DNA of 64,000 bases from JBFMFH01 sp964481395 (GTDB lineage: Bacteria > Acidobacteriota > Vicinamibacteria > Vicinamibacterales > JAKQTR01), in the NCBI GenBank assembly GCA_964481395.1, contig CAYZYG010000010.1, forward strand, positions 1-64,000. Direction: 5' to 3'. Made by a program: the position numbers and the translations under genes. Below the pieces are notes generated by a model. It searched no databases and had not been told where the DNA came from. It saw only the letters and a program-made list of their open reading frames with translations. Of this stretch, positions 1 through 9,696 are shown piece by piece. Each line of letters begins with the position of its first letter. The first letter of the stretch is position 1.

Positions 1-1266
<1,266 letters not shown>

Positions 1267-1305
1267 GGTCGTATTCGCTTCTCATCTGTGATCTCGTCCC
1301 GTCTC

Positions 1306-1420
1306 GGCGCGTTCGGCGAACGCGCCCTACCATATCCGGTACGGTAGGGCGGGCTCGCCGAGCCCGCCGGGCACCGGCTTCCGCCGCGGCGGGCGCCCGT
1401 CCGGCGCCACCCGCTCGGGT
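1306..1420. repeat. Composite intergenic repeat: three palindromes plus half of the MITE-like element
   Basis: Three adjoining dyads are read here: GGCGCG/CGCGCC arms (1306-1326), CCTACC/GGTAGG arms (1325-1349), and GGGCGGGCTCG-CCGAGCCCGCC (1347-1369). A stretch matching, in reverse orientation, the left half of the element at 9401-9535 and 19453-19583 follows (about 1375-1420). The same palindrome order recurs at 14506-14592, and a diverged form lies at about 48100-48150. Confidence 0.8.
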
Positions 1421-1433
1421 TCACACCCTTGTC

Positions 1434-1549
1434 TACTCCGGCCGCAGGCTGTGGCCCCCCTCATCTGTGAACCGCGCTCCGGGGACATCCATCGAAGATC
1501 TCGAACGGGGACGGGGGACTCCAGACCCGATCCCCGGTCCCTGTCCTCC
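1434..1549. repeat. Dispersed repeat block with G-rich heptamers between glgB and the PhzF-like gene
   Basis: Contains the block CTACTCCGGCCGCAGGCTG followed by CTCATCTGTGAAC, which recurs near 6545, 6725, 14448, 37620 and 52450. A GGGGAC-type run and its complement (CCCCGGTCCC) follow. No gene is seen in 1267-1550. Confidence 0.75.
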
Positions 1550-1550
1550 G

Positions 1551-2465
1551 TCAGACCCCAATCTCCCCTTCCGCCACCAGCACGGCCTTGCCCCCGACCC
1601 GGACGCGCGAGACGGTTCCGTCTTCCGCGCCGACATCGATGTGGATCCAACTCGGCCGGCCCATCTTCGCGCCCTGCAGGCTGACCATGGCCGAGGCGCG
1701 CTCGGCGGGCACGATGCCATGCTGGACGAGATAGCAACCGAGCGGCCCGCTGGCCGCTCCGGTGGCCGGGTCCTCGTAGATACCGAGACCCGGCGCAAAC
1801 ATGCGCGAGTACACCGTGGCGTGATCGGGACCGGGCTCTGGAGAGAACACGAACATCGCGTGCTCGTCGGTGCCCCACGTCCGGCACAGTTCCAGGAAGG
1901 CCTCGAGGTTGGGCGCCGCCTCGTCCACGGCCGCGCGGGTGGCGACCGGGATGAACACGAACGGCACGCCGCACGACACTTCCTGCACGAGCATCCCCGT
2001 CTGGGCCACCGACTTCTCGCTGACGCCGAGCGCGCGCGCCGCGAGCGCGAGGTCGCCGACGACCGGACCGAACACCGGCCGCTGCTGGTTCATCCAGACG
2101 AAGCGTGCCTCCCGCCCGTCCCAGTCGATGTCCACGGGTGTCGGCCCCACGTTCAGGCCGAAGACCCAGCGCCGCTGCCCTTCCGGAATGATGCCCTCGT
2201 GGCACAGGGCGAAGGTGGATCCGACGGTCGGATGCCCGGCCATTGGCATCTCACGCCCGGGCGTGAAGATCCGCATACGAATGTCCGTGTCGGGACGCTC
2301 CTTCGGCAGCACGAAGGTCGATTCCGAGAAGTTGAACTCGCGGGTGATCGCCTGCATCAGCTCGGTCGTGAGGTCCTGAGCCCGGGGCAGGACGGCCAAC
2401 TGGTTTCCGCCGAACTTCGTATCCGTGAAGACGTCGTAGTGGAGGTAGCGATACCGGGTCATCAT
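1551..2465 (-). CDS. PhzF-family isomerase
   Basis: 304 residues, the usual length for the PhzF/DapF-like fold. The family catalyses isomerisations such as that of dihydro-hydroxyanthranilate in phenazine synthesis, but most members have unknown substrates. Family features seen: HYDVFTDTKFGGNQLAV at the N-terminus, the catalytic Glu in NFSEST (about residue 48), FTPGREMPMAGHPTVGS (about 68-84), and DPATGAASGPLGCYL in the second half. No other phenazine genes are nearby, so a phenazine role is not supported. The start is one of two adjacent ATG codons (2465 or 2462) behind GGAG. It is probably a single transcription unit, flanked by repeats on both sides. Confidence 0.88.
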   Translation of the reverse strand: MMTRYRYLHYDVFTDTKFGGNQLAVLPRAQDLTTELMQAITREFNFSESTFVLPKERPDTDIRMRIFTPGREMPMAGHPTVGSTFALCHEGIIPEGQRRWVFGLNVGPTPVDIDWDGREARFVWMNQQRPVFGPVVGDLALAARALGVSEKSVAQTGMLVQEVSCGVPFVFIPVATRAAVDEAAPNLEAFLELCRTWGTDEHAMFVFSPEPGPDHATVYSRMFAPGLGIYEDPATGAASGPLGCYLVQHGIVPAERASAMVSLQGAKMGRPSWIHIDVGAEDGTVSRVRVGGKAVLVAEGEIGV

Positions 2466-2510
2466 GAACTCCGTGGATCCCGGCGCGCGGCCCGCTGCGC
2501 GCCGCGCCCC

Positions 2511-2545
2511 TTACTATCTACTGTCTACCGTCTACTGTCTACTGT
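2511..2545. repeat. CTACTGT heptanucleotide tandem repeat
   Basis: About five units of a 7-base repeat (CTACTGT and close variants) lie upstream of the cyclophilin gene. The reverse-complement version (ACAGTAG units) occurs at 9365-9401. Confidence 0.85.
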
Positions 2546-2616
2546 TGGGGTAAGATCACAAGGTTGTCCGTGTCCCGCCCAGCGGGCGGGCGTCCCAACC
2601 GCAAGAGGAGCACGAT

Positions 2617-3213
2617 ATGCGTCGCAACATCCTGTTCGGTGCGCTGCTGATCCTGGCCCTGGGCCTGGCCGCGGCCACGATGGAGGCCGCCTTGAAGCCA
2701 GGTGTCTACGCCAAGTTCGTCACGACCGAAGGCAATTTCACCGTTCTGCTGTTCGAAAAGGAAGCGCCCAAGACGGTCGCCAACTTCATCGGCCTCGCCG
2801 AGGGCACGAAGGAGTGGACCGACCCGCGCACGGGCCAGCGCGTGAAGAAGCCGTACTACAACGGCATCATCTTCCACCGGGTCATCGACGGCTTCATGAT
2901 CCAGGGCGGCGACCCGCTGGGCCAGGGCACCGGCGGCCCGGGCTACACCTTCGAGGACGAGTTCCATCCGAACCTCAAGCACTCGAAGGAAGGCATGCTC
3001 TCGATGGCGAACCGCGGGCCGAACACCAACGGCGGCCAGTTCTTCATCACGCTCGGGCCGACCCCGCATCTCGACAACCGCCACTCGATCTTCGGCGAGG
3101 TCGTCGAGGGCATGGACGTCGTCCGCAAGATCGGCAAGACGAAGACGGGCCCCGGCGACCGGCCGGTGACGCCGATCTCGATCACGTCGGTGACGATCGA
3201 GCGGGTCAAGTAG
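2617..3213 (+). CDS. Secreted cyclophilin-type peptidyl-prolyl cis-trans isomerase
   Basis: 198 residues. A hydrophobic signal-like N-terminus (about residues 1-25, ILFGALLILALGLAAATME) is followed by one complete cyclophilin domain. Hallmarks are FHRVIDGFMIQGGDP, SMANRGPNTNGGQFFIT and LDNRHSIFGEVVEGMDVV, covering the catalytic Arg and the Phe/Gln of the binding pocket. It should speed prolyl isomerisation of proteins in the periplasm; no clear lipobox is seen. ATG at 2617 follows AAGAGGAG with good spacing. A TAAGAT-like -10 lies around 2550. The gene precedes a secreted M1 peptidase on the same strand, 130 bases downstream, separated by a G-rich repeat. Confidence 0.93.
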   Translation: MRRNILFGALLILALGLAAATMEAALKPGVYAKFVTTEGNFTVLLFEKEAPKTVANFIGLAEGTKEWTDPRTGQRVKKPYYNGIIFHRVIDGFMIQGGDPLGQGTGGPGYTFEDEFHPNLKHSKEGMLSMANRGPNTNGGQFFITLGPTPHLDNRHSIFGEVVEGMDVVRKIGKTKTGPGDRPVTPISITSVTIERVK

Positions 3214-3250
3214 CAGGGACCGGGGATCGGGGACCGGGGACTGGATATGG
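3213..3250. repeat. GGGGACC heptanucleotide repeat
   Basis: Four tandem 7-base units (GGGGACC/GGGGATC type) begin immediately after the cyclophilin stop codon. Similar runs lie at about 7928, 19388, and in complement at 1520, 6675 and 37735. Runs of four Gs at 7-base spacing could form a G-quadruplex. Confidence 0.8.
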
Positions 3251-3344
3251 ATGTCCCCCACCCCGTTCTCCGCGCGCCAGTCAACACGACGCCGGCGAGT
3301 TCAGCACGGTCACGGCACCGCCGCCGCCCTTCCCGGAGTCTCCC

Positions 3345-5420
3345 ATGCGTCGAGCGATTCCCGTCCTTCTCATCCTGTTCGCGCTGGGGACCGCGCCGGC
3401 GCTGGCCGATCCGCTGCCCACGCAGTCGAACCGCGTCGTCACCTACACGATGACGGTGCGACTCGACCCCGAGTCGCGCGAGTTGAAGGGCACGCAGCGC
3501 CTCACCTGGCGTAACCCCTCCGCGGAACCGGTCGGCGACCTCTGGTTCCACCTCTACCTGAACGCCTTCAAGAACACGAAGTCCACGTTTTTCCGCGAAT
3601 CGGGCGGGCAGTTGCGCGGAGACCAGGCGGCCCGGGATTCGTGGGGCTGGATCGACATCACGTCGATGAAGACCGAAACCGGCGTCGATCTCAGCGACCG
3701 GATGACCTTCGAGCAACCGGACGATGGCAATGTTGACGACCGGACGGTGGCGCGCGTGGTGCTGCCGGAGCCCGTGGCGCCCGGTGCGACTCTCGCGCTC
3801 GATCTCACCTTCACCTCGAAGCTCCCGCAGGTCTTCGCCCGCACGGGCTTCAAGCACGACTTCTACCTGGTCGGCCAGTGGTTCCCCAAGCTGGGGGTGT
3901 ACGAACCCGCCGGGATGCGCGGCCGCGAGACAGGCGGGTGGAACTGCCACCAGTTCCACGCCTCGTCTGAGTTCTACGCTGACTTCGGCACGTACGACGT
4001 GTCGATCACCGTGCCCGGCACTTACCAGGTGGGCGCCACCGGTGAACGCAGGAGCGAGCGCCGCAACGGAGACGGCACGGCGACCTACCGCTACGTTCAG
4101 GACGACGTACACGATTTCGCCTGGACGGCGGACCCCGACTTCACCGTCGTCAAGGCCACGTTCTCGGCCACAAAGGACGTCACGCCTGCCGAGTACCAGC
4201 AGACCGCCGCGCTGCTCGGTCGCACCCTCGACGAGGTGATGCTCTCGGACGTCGAGATCACCGTCATGCTGCAGCCCGATCACGCGCCGCAGGCCGATCG
4301 GCACGTGCAGGCCGCGAAGGCCGGCCTGAAGTGGTACGGCTTGTGGTACGGGCGCTATCCCTACAAGACGCTCACCGTGGTCGACCCGCAGCCGGGGGCT
4401 GGCGGCGCCGGCGGCATGGAGTATCCGACCTTCATCACGGCCGGCACGAACGTGATCTTCAACCGATGGCCGTTCGACCGGATTCGCGGCCTCGAGATGG
4501 TCACGATCCACGAGTTCGGGCACCAGTTCTGGTACGGCCTGGTGGCGAGCAACGAGTTCGAGGAGGCCTGGCTCGACGAGGGCATCAACTCGTACTCGAC
4601 CGGCAGGGTGATGGATGTCGCGTACGGCCGCGACCGTGGGATGGTCGAGTTCCTCGGCCTGCGCGTCGGAGAGGCGGACGTGCTGCGAGCGTCCAACAGC
4701 CCGTCGGCGATCTACAACCGGATCATCGCCCGCGCGTGGGAGTACACGCCCACCAGCGCGTACGGCTTCTACTCGTATCAGAAGCCCGAGATCGCGCTGC
4801 GCACGCTCGAGGGCTACCTCGGCGAGCAGACCATGGCCCGCGTGATGCGGACCTATCACGAGCGATGGCGATTCGGACACCCGCAGAGCGCGGACTTCAT
4901 CGCCGTCGTCAACGAGGTCGCCGGGCAGGATGTCGGGTGGTTTTTCGACCAGGTGTTCCGGGGCACCGAGGTGCTCGACTACGACATCGCCACCGTCGTG
5001 AGTGAACCCGTGGCCCAGCCGCGCGGGGTGTTCGATACCGCCGACGGGCGGACGACGATCTCGGATGTCGACGCGCGGAAGGCCGCCGAGGAGGGGCGCA
5101 AGGCCGGGGTCCAGTACGAGACCCGGGTCGTGGTCCGGCGGACGGGGGGTGTGTTCTTTCCCGTGGAGGTGGCCTTCAAGTTCGAAGGCAAGCCGGTCGA
5201 GCGGGTCACCTGGGACGGCCGCGACCGCACGAAGACGTTCCGGTTCACGAGGGCCGAGCGCCTGGAGTGGGCGGACGTGGATCCCGACCGCAAGGTCGAG
5301 CTGGACGTGAACTGGCTCAACAACGGTCGACGGGTGGAGGGAGACAGGCGGACCGCCACCGTGTGGTCCTCACGCTGGCTCTTCTTCGTGCAGAACCTGC
5401 TGGCCACCTTCGGCCTGTAG
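3345..5420 (+). CDS. M1-family zinc aminopeptidase, secreted
   Basis: 691 residues starting with a signal peptide (RRAIPVLLILFALGTAPALA). It should remove N-terminal residues from peptides outside the cytoplasm. The exopeptidase motif is GGMEYPTF (Glu about 359) and the zinc site is HEFGH (389-393), with the third ligand in EEAWLDEG about 20 residues on. The N-terminal beta-domain (TMTVRLDPESRELKGTQRLTWRN) is typical of M1 enzymes. The C-terminal third is unlike the large helical domain of PepN and resembles the shorter bacterial M1 proteins with a terminal beta-rich region. The frame stays open far upstream, but ATG 3345 is chosen because it opens the signal peptide. A membrane protein gene starts 13 bases after the stop, suggesting co-transcription. 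Confidence 0.93.
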   Translation: MRRAIPVLLILFALGTAPALADPLPTQSNRVVTYTMTVRLDPESRELKGTQRLTWRNPSAEPVGDLWFHLYLNAFKNTKSTFFRESGGQLRGDQAARDSWGWIDITSMKTETGVDLSDRMTFEQPDDGNVDDRTVARVVLPEPVAPGATLALDLTFTSKLPQVFARTGFKHDFYLVGQWFPKLGVYEPAGMRGRETGGWNCHQFHASSEFYADFGTYDVSITVPGTYQVGATGERRSERRNGDGTATYRYVQDDVHDFAWTADPDFTVVKATFSATKDVTPAEYQQTAALLGRTLDEVMLSDVEITVMLQPDHAPQADRHVQAAKAGLKWYGLWYGRYPYKTLTVVDPQPGAGGAGGMEYPTFITAGTNVIFNRWPFDRIRGLEMVTIHEFGHQFWYGLVASNEFEEAWLDEGINSYSTGRVMDVAYGRDRGMVEFLGLRVGEADVLRASNSPSAIYNRIIARAWEYTPTSAYGFYSYQKPEIALRTLEGYLGEQTMARVMRTYHERWRFGHPQSADFIAVVNEVAGQDVGWFFDQVFRGTEVLDYDIATVVSEPVAQPRGVFDTADGRTTISDVDARKAAEEGRKAGVQYETRVVVRRTGGVFFPVEVAFKFEGKPVERVTWDGRDRTKTFRFTRAERLEWADVDPDRKVELDVNWLNNGRRVEGDRRTATVWSSRWLFFVQNLLATFGL

Positions 5421-5432
5421 AGAGGAGGCGAC

Positions 5433-6413
5433 ATGGTCTCGAGCATCCTCACCGGCCTGCGGACCGCGGCGCGCCAGCCGAAGCTCCTGCTCCTCCTGTG
5501 GTCCTGGAACCTGCTGCTGGGCGCGGCCGCCGCGCTCCCGATGTGGGCCTGGCTCCGGAGCGCCCTCGACCTCACCGTCGACGGCCCGTCGCTGCTGGGA
5601 CGCTTCAACGTCGGCGCGCTGGCGGATCTCGTCAAGTACTCGGGCACGAACCCGTTCGACCTGCTCGGCGCAGGCGCTCGCGGCGCCGTGGTCATCGCGC
5701 TCGTCGGCAGCGCGTTCGTCAACGGGGGCATCCTCGAAGCGCTGGCCGCGGCCCATGACCGTCGCTCCTTCATGCACCGCTTCTTCCGGGGCGGCGGCCA
5801 CTTCTTCTGGCGATTCGTTCGGCTCTTCGTCATCGCCGCCATTCCCGCGCTCTTCGCCGCCGGCCTCGTCGCGGGCGCGTTGACGCCGGCACTGGACGGG
5901 CTCGCTGATGGCGAGTGGGGATACGGTTTCTATCTCGCCGGCCTCGTGACCCTCGGCGCCGTCGCGTTCGTGGGCGGGTTCTTCCTCCTCGCCCTCGACT
6001 ACGCGCGCATCCGCGTGGCGCACGATGACAGCCGCGGGATGTTCCGCGCGTACGTCGGGGCGATGGGGTTCGTGCTGCGGCACGCCTTCGCCGCCTATGG
6101 GATGGCCATCGTCGTCCTGGTCGCCGTGAGTATCGTGCTACTGCTCTACGTGGGACATGAAACCGTGTGGACCACGACCGGCTGGGCCACGCTTCTGCTG
6201 CTGCTGGCTGTGCAGCAGGTCGTCATCCTGGCGAGGATCGGCCTGCGCGTCTCCCTCGTGGGCGCGCAGCGGGACTACTATCTGGCGCGCCAGCCGAGGC
6301 CCGTCGCGGCGGTCTCGGTTCCCGCGGCGGTGCCGGCCACGCCGGCGGCCACCGCCGGCTCCGCAGTCGCGGATGGCCCCGAGCCCGACGTGACGCCGCC
6401 GCCTGCCTCGTAA
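5433..6413 (+). CDS. Polytopic membrane protein of unknown function
   Basis: 326 residues with about six predicted membrane segments, for example LLLLLWSWNLLLGAAAAL near the N-terminus, FVIAAIPALFAAGLVAGAL mid-protein and LLLLLAVQQVVILARI near 250-270. The last 45 residues are a soluble Ala/Pro-rich tail. No catalytic motif is recognised. The start follows a strong AGAGGAGG site 12 bases after the M1 peptidase stop, so the two are probably one operon. A role in maturation or anchoring of the peptidase would be guesswork. Confidence 0.75.
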   Translation: MVSSILTGLRTAARQPKLLLLLWSWNLLLGAAAALPMWAWLRSALDLTVDGPSLLGRFNVGALADLVKYSGTNPFDLLGAGARGAVVIALVGSAFVNGGILEALAAAHDRRSFMHRFFRGGGHFFWRFVRLFVIAAIPALFAAGLVAGALTPALDGLADGEWGYGFYLAGLVTLGAVAFVGGFFLLALDYARIRVAHDDSRGMFRAYVGAMGFVLRHAFAAYGMAIVVLVAVSIVLLLYVGHETVWTTTGWATLLLLLAVQQVVILARIGLRVSLVGAQRDYYLARQPRPVAAVSVPAAVPATPAATAGSAVADGPEPDVTPPPAS

Positions 6414-6418
6414 CCCTG

Positions 6419-6760
6419 GCCTCGGTTCGGCTCGTCTGTGATCCTCGGTCCAGGCGCACCGCCAGAAGCCCTGGCGTGTCCCTTCCGGTGCGTTTCTGCG
6501 GTGCGGCACCCGGGTCCCGGGCCCCGACGAGGGTCACGATCCTGTCTACCCCGGCCGCGGGCCGCGGCGGGGCTCGTCTGTGGTCCTCGAGTCGGGGATT
6601 GGCGATTGGGGAGTGGGGATTGGTTGGGCCTGAGCTGAAACACGAATAGGAACCGGGAACTGGGGACTTCAGAACGGGCCCCCGGTCCCCGGTCCCTGGC
6701 CCCGACCAGGATCACGATCCTGTCTACCCCGGCCGCAGGCCGCGGCCGCACTCGTCACCG
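6419..6760. repeat. Mosaic of dispersed intergenic repeats (no gene)
   Basis: The 400-base gap between two plus-strand genes holds no convincing gene. It contains GCGGCACCCGGGTCCCGG (about 6500-6520) and two copies of the block ACCCCGGCCGCxGGCCGCGG (about 6549 and 6728). Between them lie GGGGATT-type heptamers (6595-6630), GAGCTGAAACACGAAT (6633-6648) and a GGGAC/GTCCC heptamer pair (6660-6705). The order is repeated at 37608-37770, and the first part at 14310-14490. Confidence 0.75.
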
Positions 6761-6810
6761 AACCGCCGTTTCCCGCGTCCAACCAGGAAGAGGCCGGAGG
6801 TCCGCATCCC

Positions 6811-7926
6811 GTGAAATGGTCCTGGAAGATCGGTGAGTTCGCCGGTATCGGCGTGTACATGCACGCCACGTTCCTGCTGCTGGTCGGCTGGGTCGCGCTG
6901 GTGCACTGGCAGGAAGGCCAGAATCTCGCGGCGGTCGTCTCCGGCGTGGGTTTCATCCTGGCCCTCTTCGCCTGCGTCGTGGCGCACGAATACGGCCACG
7001 CCCTGACGGCCCGCCGCTACGGCATCAAGACGAAGGACATCACGCTGCTGCCTATCGGCGGCGTCGCCCGGCTCGCCAAGATGCCGGACGACCCGCGCCA
7101 GGAGCTGTGGGTCGCGCTGGCGGGGCCGGCGGTCAACGTCGTCATTGCCGCCGGCATCTTCGCCTGGCTGCTGATGACCAACGCCCTCGCTCCGGTCGCC
7201 GACGTGGACGTGACTCGCGGCACGTTCCTCGAGCGGCTGATGCTGGTCAACGTGTTCCTCGTCGGCTTCAACCTGCTGCCGGCGTTTCCGATGGACGGCG
7301 GAAGGGTGTTGCGGGCGTTGCTGGCGACCCGTCTCGAGTACACGCGCGCCACGCAGATTGCCGCCGGCGTTGGGCAGGGCATGGCGTTTCTCTTCGGGTT
7401 CGTCGGGCTGTTCAGCAACCCGTTCCTGCTGTTCATCGCGCTGTTCGTCTGGATCGGCGCGACGCAGGAATCGAGCATGGTCCAGATGAAGTCGGCCCTG
7501 AGCGGGATCCCGGTCAACCGGGCCATGATCACCGACTACCGGACCCTGGCATCGACGGACCGTCTCCGCGACGCGGTCGATCTCATCCTCTCCGGCTCAC
7601 AGCACGACTTTCCGGTCATGGACGACGGACGCGTGGTCGGCATCCTGACGCGCGGTGACCTGTTCTCGACCCTCTCCACGAAGGGCCAGGAGGTGTCGGT
7701 CGGGTCCGTCATGCAGACGAGCTTCATCACGATCGACTCCTTTGACATGCTCGAGTCGGCCATGCAGCAACTGCAGGAGTGCGCCTGCCACACCATGCCC
7801 GTCGTCCGCGGCGGGCGCATCGTCGGAGTGTTGACGATGGACAACGTGGGCGAGTTCGTGGCGATTCAGGCGGCCCTCGGCGGCGGACGGCCCCCGGCGC
7901 AGGCGCAGGACCTGATGGCGTCGTAG
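6811..7926 (+). CDS. Site-2 protease family (M50) metalloprotease with tandem CBS domains
   Basis: 371 residues, an intramembrane zinc protease of the SpoIVFB-like branch that cleaves substrates within or next to the membrane. The zinc site HEYGH is at 59-63 inside the second hydrophobic segment, and the second metal motif NLLPAFPMDGGRVL places the ligand Asp at about 162. About four to six membrane segments fill residues 10-225. Two CBS repeats follow (about 235-355; DFPVMDDGRVVGILTRGDL and TMPVVRGGRIVGVLTMDNV), which in relatives bind adenine nucleotides and adjust activity. Translation starts at GTG 6811 behind GAGGCCGGAGG. It stands alone between repeat-filled gaps. Confidence 0.93.
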   Translation: MKWSWKIGEFAGIGVYMHATFLLLVGWVALVHWQEGQNLAAVVSGVGFILALFACVVAHEYGHALTARRYGIKTKDITLLPIGGVARLAKMPDDPRQELWVALAGPAVNVVIAAGIFAWLLMTNALAPVADVDVTRGTFLERLMLVNVFLVGFNLLPAFPMDGGRVLRALLATRLEYTRATQIAAGVGQGMAFLFGFVGLFSNPFLLFIALFVWIGATQESSMVQMKSALSGIPVNRAMITDYRTLASTDRLRDAVDLILSGSQHDFPVMDDGRVVGILTRGDLFSTLSTKGQEVSVGSVMQTSFITIDSFDMLESAMQQLQECACHTMPVVRGGRIVGVLTMDNVGEFVAIQAALGGGRPPAQAQDLMAS

Positions 7927-8150
7927 GACGGGGACCAGGGATCGGGGATCGGGGACCGGGGACCGGGGATCAGTTCTGATTACCCCACTCCCCATCCGTG
8001 GTCCCTGCTGGATGTCCCCCGGGGGAGGACCGCCGATGAGTCGCGATCTGGAGGCCGGCCCTTCAGGGCCGGCATGTCCGCCGGGGCTGAAGCCCAGGCC
8101 TCCAGCAGACGTGGCGGAGCGGGCGGTGCTGGCAAGGATCACAGATGAGG
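7927..8150. repeat. G-rich heptamers and a palindromic element (no gene)
   Basis: Five or more GGGGACC/GGGGATC units (7928-7972) are followed by complementary CCCCACTCCCC and GTCCCTG stretches, giving a potential long hairpin. Then a dyad with arms CTGGAGGCC (about 8049) and GGCCTCCAG (about 8097) encloses internal hairpins, and ATCACAGATGAG (a dispersed motif) follows. This separates convergent genes. Confidence 0.7.
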
Positions 8151-8158
8151 CCGGTGAC

Positions 8159-9316
8159 TCAGGTGGTGAGCTTTTCCGCGATCAGCGCAGGCAGTCGCCG
8201 GAGCACCATCGGCATGAAGCGCCGGTAGGAACAGCGGCCGCGAAGGATGTCCATCATCCCTGCGGCCAGCACCGGGTCGCGCGCCAGCGAAGCCGCCCGG
8301 CCTCGAGGGAATCGGTAGAAGAGCCTCGCGAACGCGCGCGCGTACCGGAGATCGCTCCCCATCTCCAGGCGGATTCTCGCGTCATAATCGGACAGCCGAG
8401 GGGCGCTTCCGGCGCCGGCCCGCGCGAGCCCCGCGTCGATGACCTCGGCAGCGATGCGCCCGCTCCTCAGCGCAAAGAAGATCCCTTCACCCCACAGCGG
8501 GTCACCCAGGCCGGCCGCGTCTCCTGCGAGCACCACGCCGTCCCGCTGCAGCGGTCCGGCGATGCGCCCGAGCGGCACTTTGTGTCCGATGCACGAGCGC
8601 ACGATGCCGTTCCGCAAGGCCGGCGTGCTCTGGATGTAACGGTCGAGGTACGCCCGAAGTCGCGGCAGCGCTGGCCGCATCGTGTAGACGCCGACCGAAT
8701 AGTGCCCGGACTTCGGAAAGACGTAGGCGTAGCCGGAAGGCACCCCGCGGAAGTCGAACACGACCCGCGGAAGAATGTCGGCGCCTGGTGGCGGGTCGAC
8801 TTCCCCTTCGATCGCCACGCCCCACTCGATCGCCTGATCGAGTCCCACCGCGCGTGCGACGACGCTGTTCGCTCCGTCGGCACCGATGACGCAGCGTGTG
8901 TCAAGCGCACCCTCGTCCGTGTCGATGGTCACCTGCCCGGCGACTGAGGGCCGAACCGACCGGACGCGCACGCCCTCACGACACACGGCACCGGCCCCGA
9001 CGGCCTGTCTGACGAGGTGCGCGTCGAAGGCCGAGCGCATGACCATCCTGCCGATCTGGTCGCCGTGCGCCCGAATCACGCGATCGTTCCCGAACCAGAT
9101 CTCCGCCTCGCACACGTCGCGCTCGACCACTTCATCGACAGGAAACGGCAGCTCGGAGAGGCTCTTGACGGTCACCCCGCCGCCGCAGGGTTTGTAACGG
9201 GGAAGACGCTCGCGATCGAGGAGCAGCACGCGGCGGCCGGCACGGGCCAGGTGATACGCCGCCAGGCTGCCGGCTGGGCCGGCGCCCACAATCACGACCT
9301 CGAATACGTCGCTCAT
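8159..9316 (-). CDS. Geranylgeranyl-reductase-family FAD-dependent oxidoreductase
   Basis: 385 residues. The Rossmann FAD motif VVIVGAGPAGSLAAYHLA (about 8-25) and PCGGGVTVKS (about 43-52) mark the geranylgeranyl reductase group, which hydrogenates isoprenoid chains of lipids, quinones or chlorophyll. The second FAD motif VVLAGDAAGLGDPLWGEGI is near 265-285. Cytosolic or membrane-associated; no transmembrane helix is seen. A polyprenyl synthase occurs at 39.7-40.6 kb, but the genes are far apart. Start ATG at 9316. The substrate cannot be told from sequence. Confidence 0.9.
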   Translation of the reverse strand: MSDVFEVVIVGAGPAGSLAAYHLARAGRRVLLLDRERLPRYKPCGGGVTVKSLSELPFPVDEVVERDVCEAEIWFGNDRVIRAHGDQIGRMVMRSAFDAHLVRQAVGAGAVCREGVRVRSVRPSVAGQVTIDTDEGALDTRCVIGADGANSVVARAVGLDQAIEWGVAIEGEVDPPPGADILPRVVFDFRGVPSGYAYVFPKSGHYSVGVYTMRPALPRLRAYLDRYIQSTPALRNGIVRSCIGHKVPLGRIAGPLQRDGVVLAGDAAGLGDPLWGEGIFFALRSGRIAAEVIDAGLARAGAGSAPRLSDYDARIRLEMGSDLRYARAFARLFYRFPRGRAASLARDPVLAAGMMDILRGRCSYRRFMPMVLRRLPALIAEKLTT

Positions 9317-9364
9317 GCAGGGTGTTCATTTATCAGACCTCGGGGCCGGGGGTCCAGCTTTGGA

Positions 9365-9401
9365 CAGTAGATAGTAGGCAGTAAACAGTAGACAGTAGAA
9401 G
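9365..9401. repeat. ACAGTAG heptanucleotide tandem repeat
   Basis: About five 7-base units (ACAGTAG, ATAGTAG, GCAGTAA) abut the left end of the MITE-like element at 9401. It is the reverse complement of the run at 2511-2545. Confidence 0.85.
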
Positions 9402-9535
9402 CGGTTTCAAAACCGTGCGGGTGGCACCGGACGGGCGCCCGCCGCGGCGGAAGGCCCTCAGCCGTGGTCATGTTTGTGGGCCTGAGCAGCGGTGGGCTGT
9501 CCGGTGACAGGACCCGCCGAGGTTGTGAAACCGCC
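9401..9535. mobile_element. MITE-like element, copy 1
   Basis: Terminal inverted repeats GCGGTTTCAAAACC (9401-9414) and GGTTGTGAAACCGC (9522-9535) match at 13 of 14 positions. The interior (GGTGGCACCGGACGGGCGCC then GGCCCTCAGCCGTGGTC) is shared with 19453-19583. It encodes no transposase, so it is non-autonomous. No clear target duplication was recognised. The rest of 9536-9696 holds a TACAAT-like -10 (about 9668) for the next gene and nothing else seen. Confidence 0.7.
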
Positions 9536-9696
9536 TCCAGTAGGAAGACAGAGACACAGAGCGAAGACCGTGCGTTGCGCGGGCCGATCTGCCGCGCGGC
9601 TGCCGCGATGAGGGAGCTCCCAGAACATCGGGACGTCCGGGAGCGTCTACGTCGCGTGGAGGCGCGCTACAATCCCGCCGCCCCCCTGGAGGTTCC

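Noticed and set aside
1551..2465. Phenazine biosynthesis locus.
   Set aside because: Only a PhzF-family protein is present; no phzA, B, D, E or G genes are nearby.
2511..2545. CRISPR array.
   Set aside because: Units are 7 bases with no spacers and no cas genes nearby.
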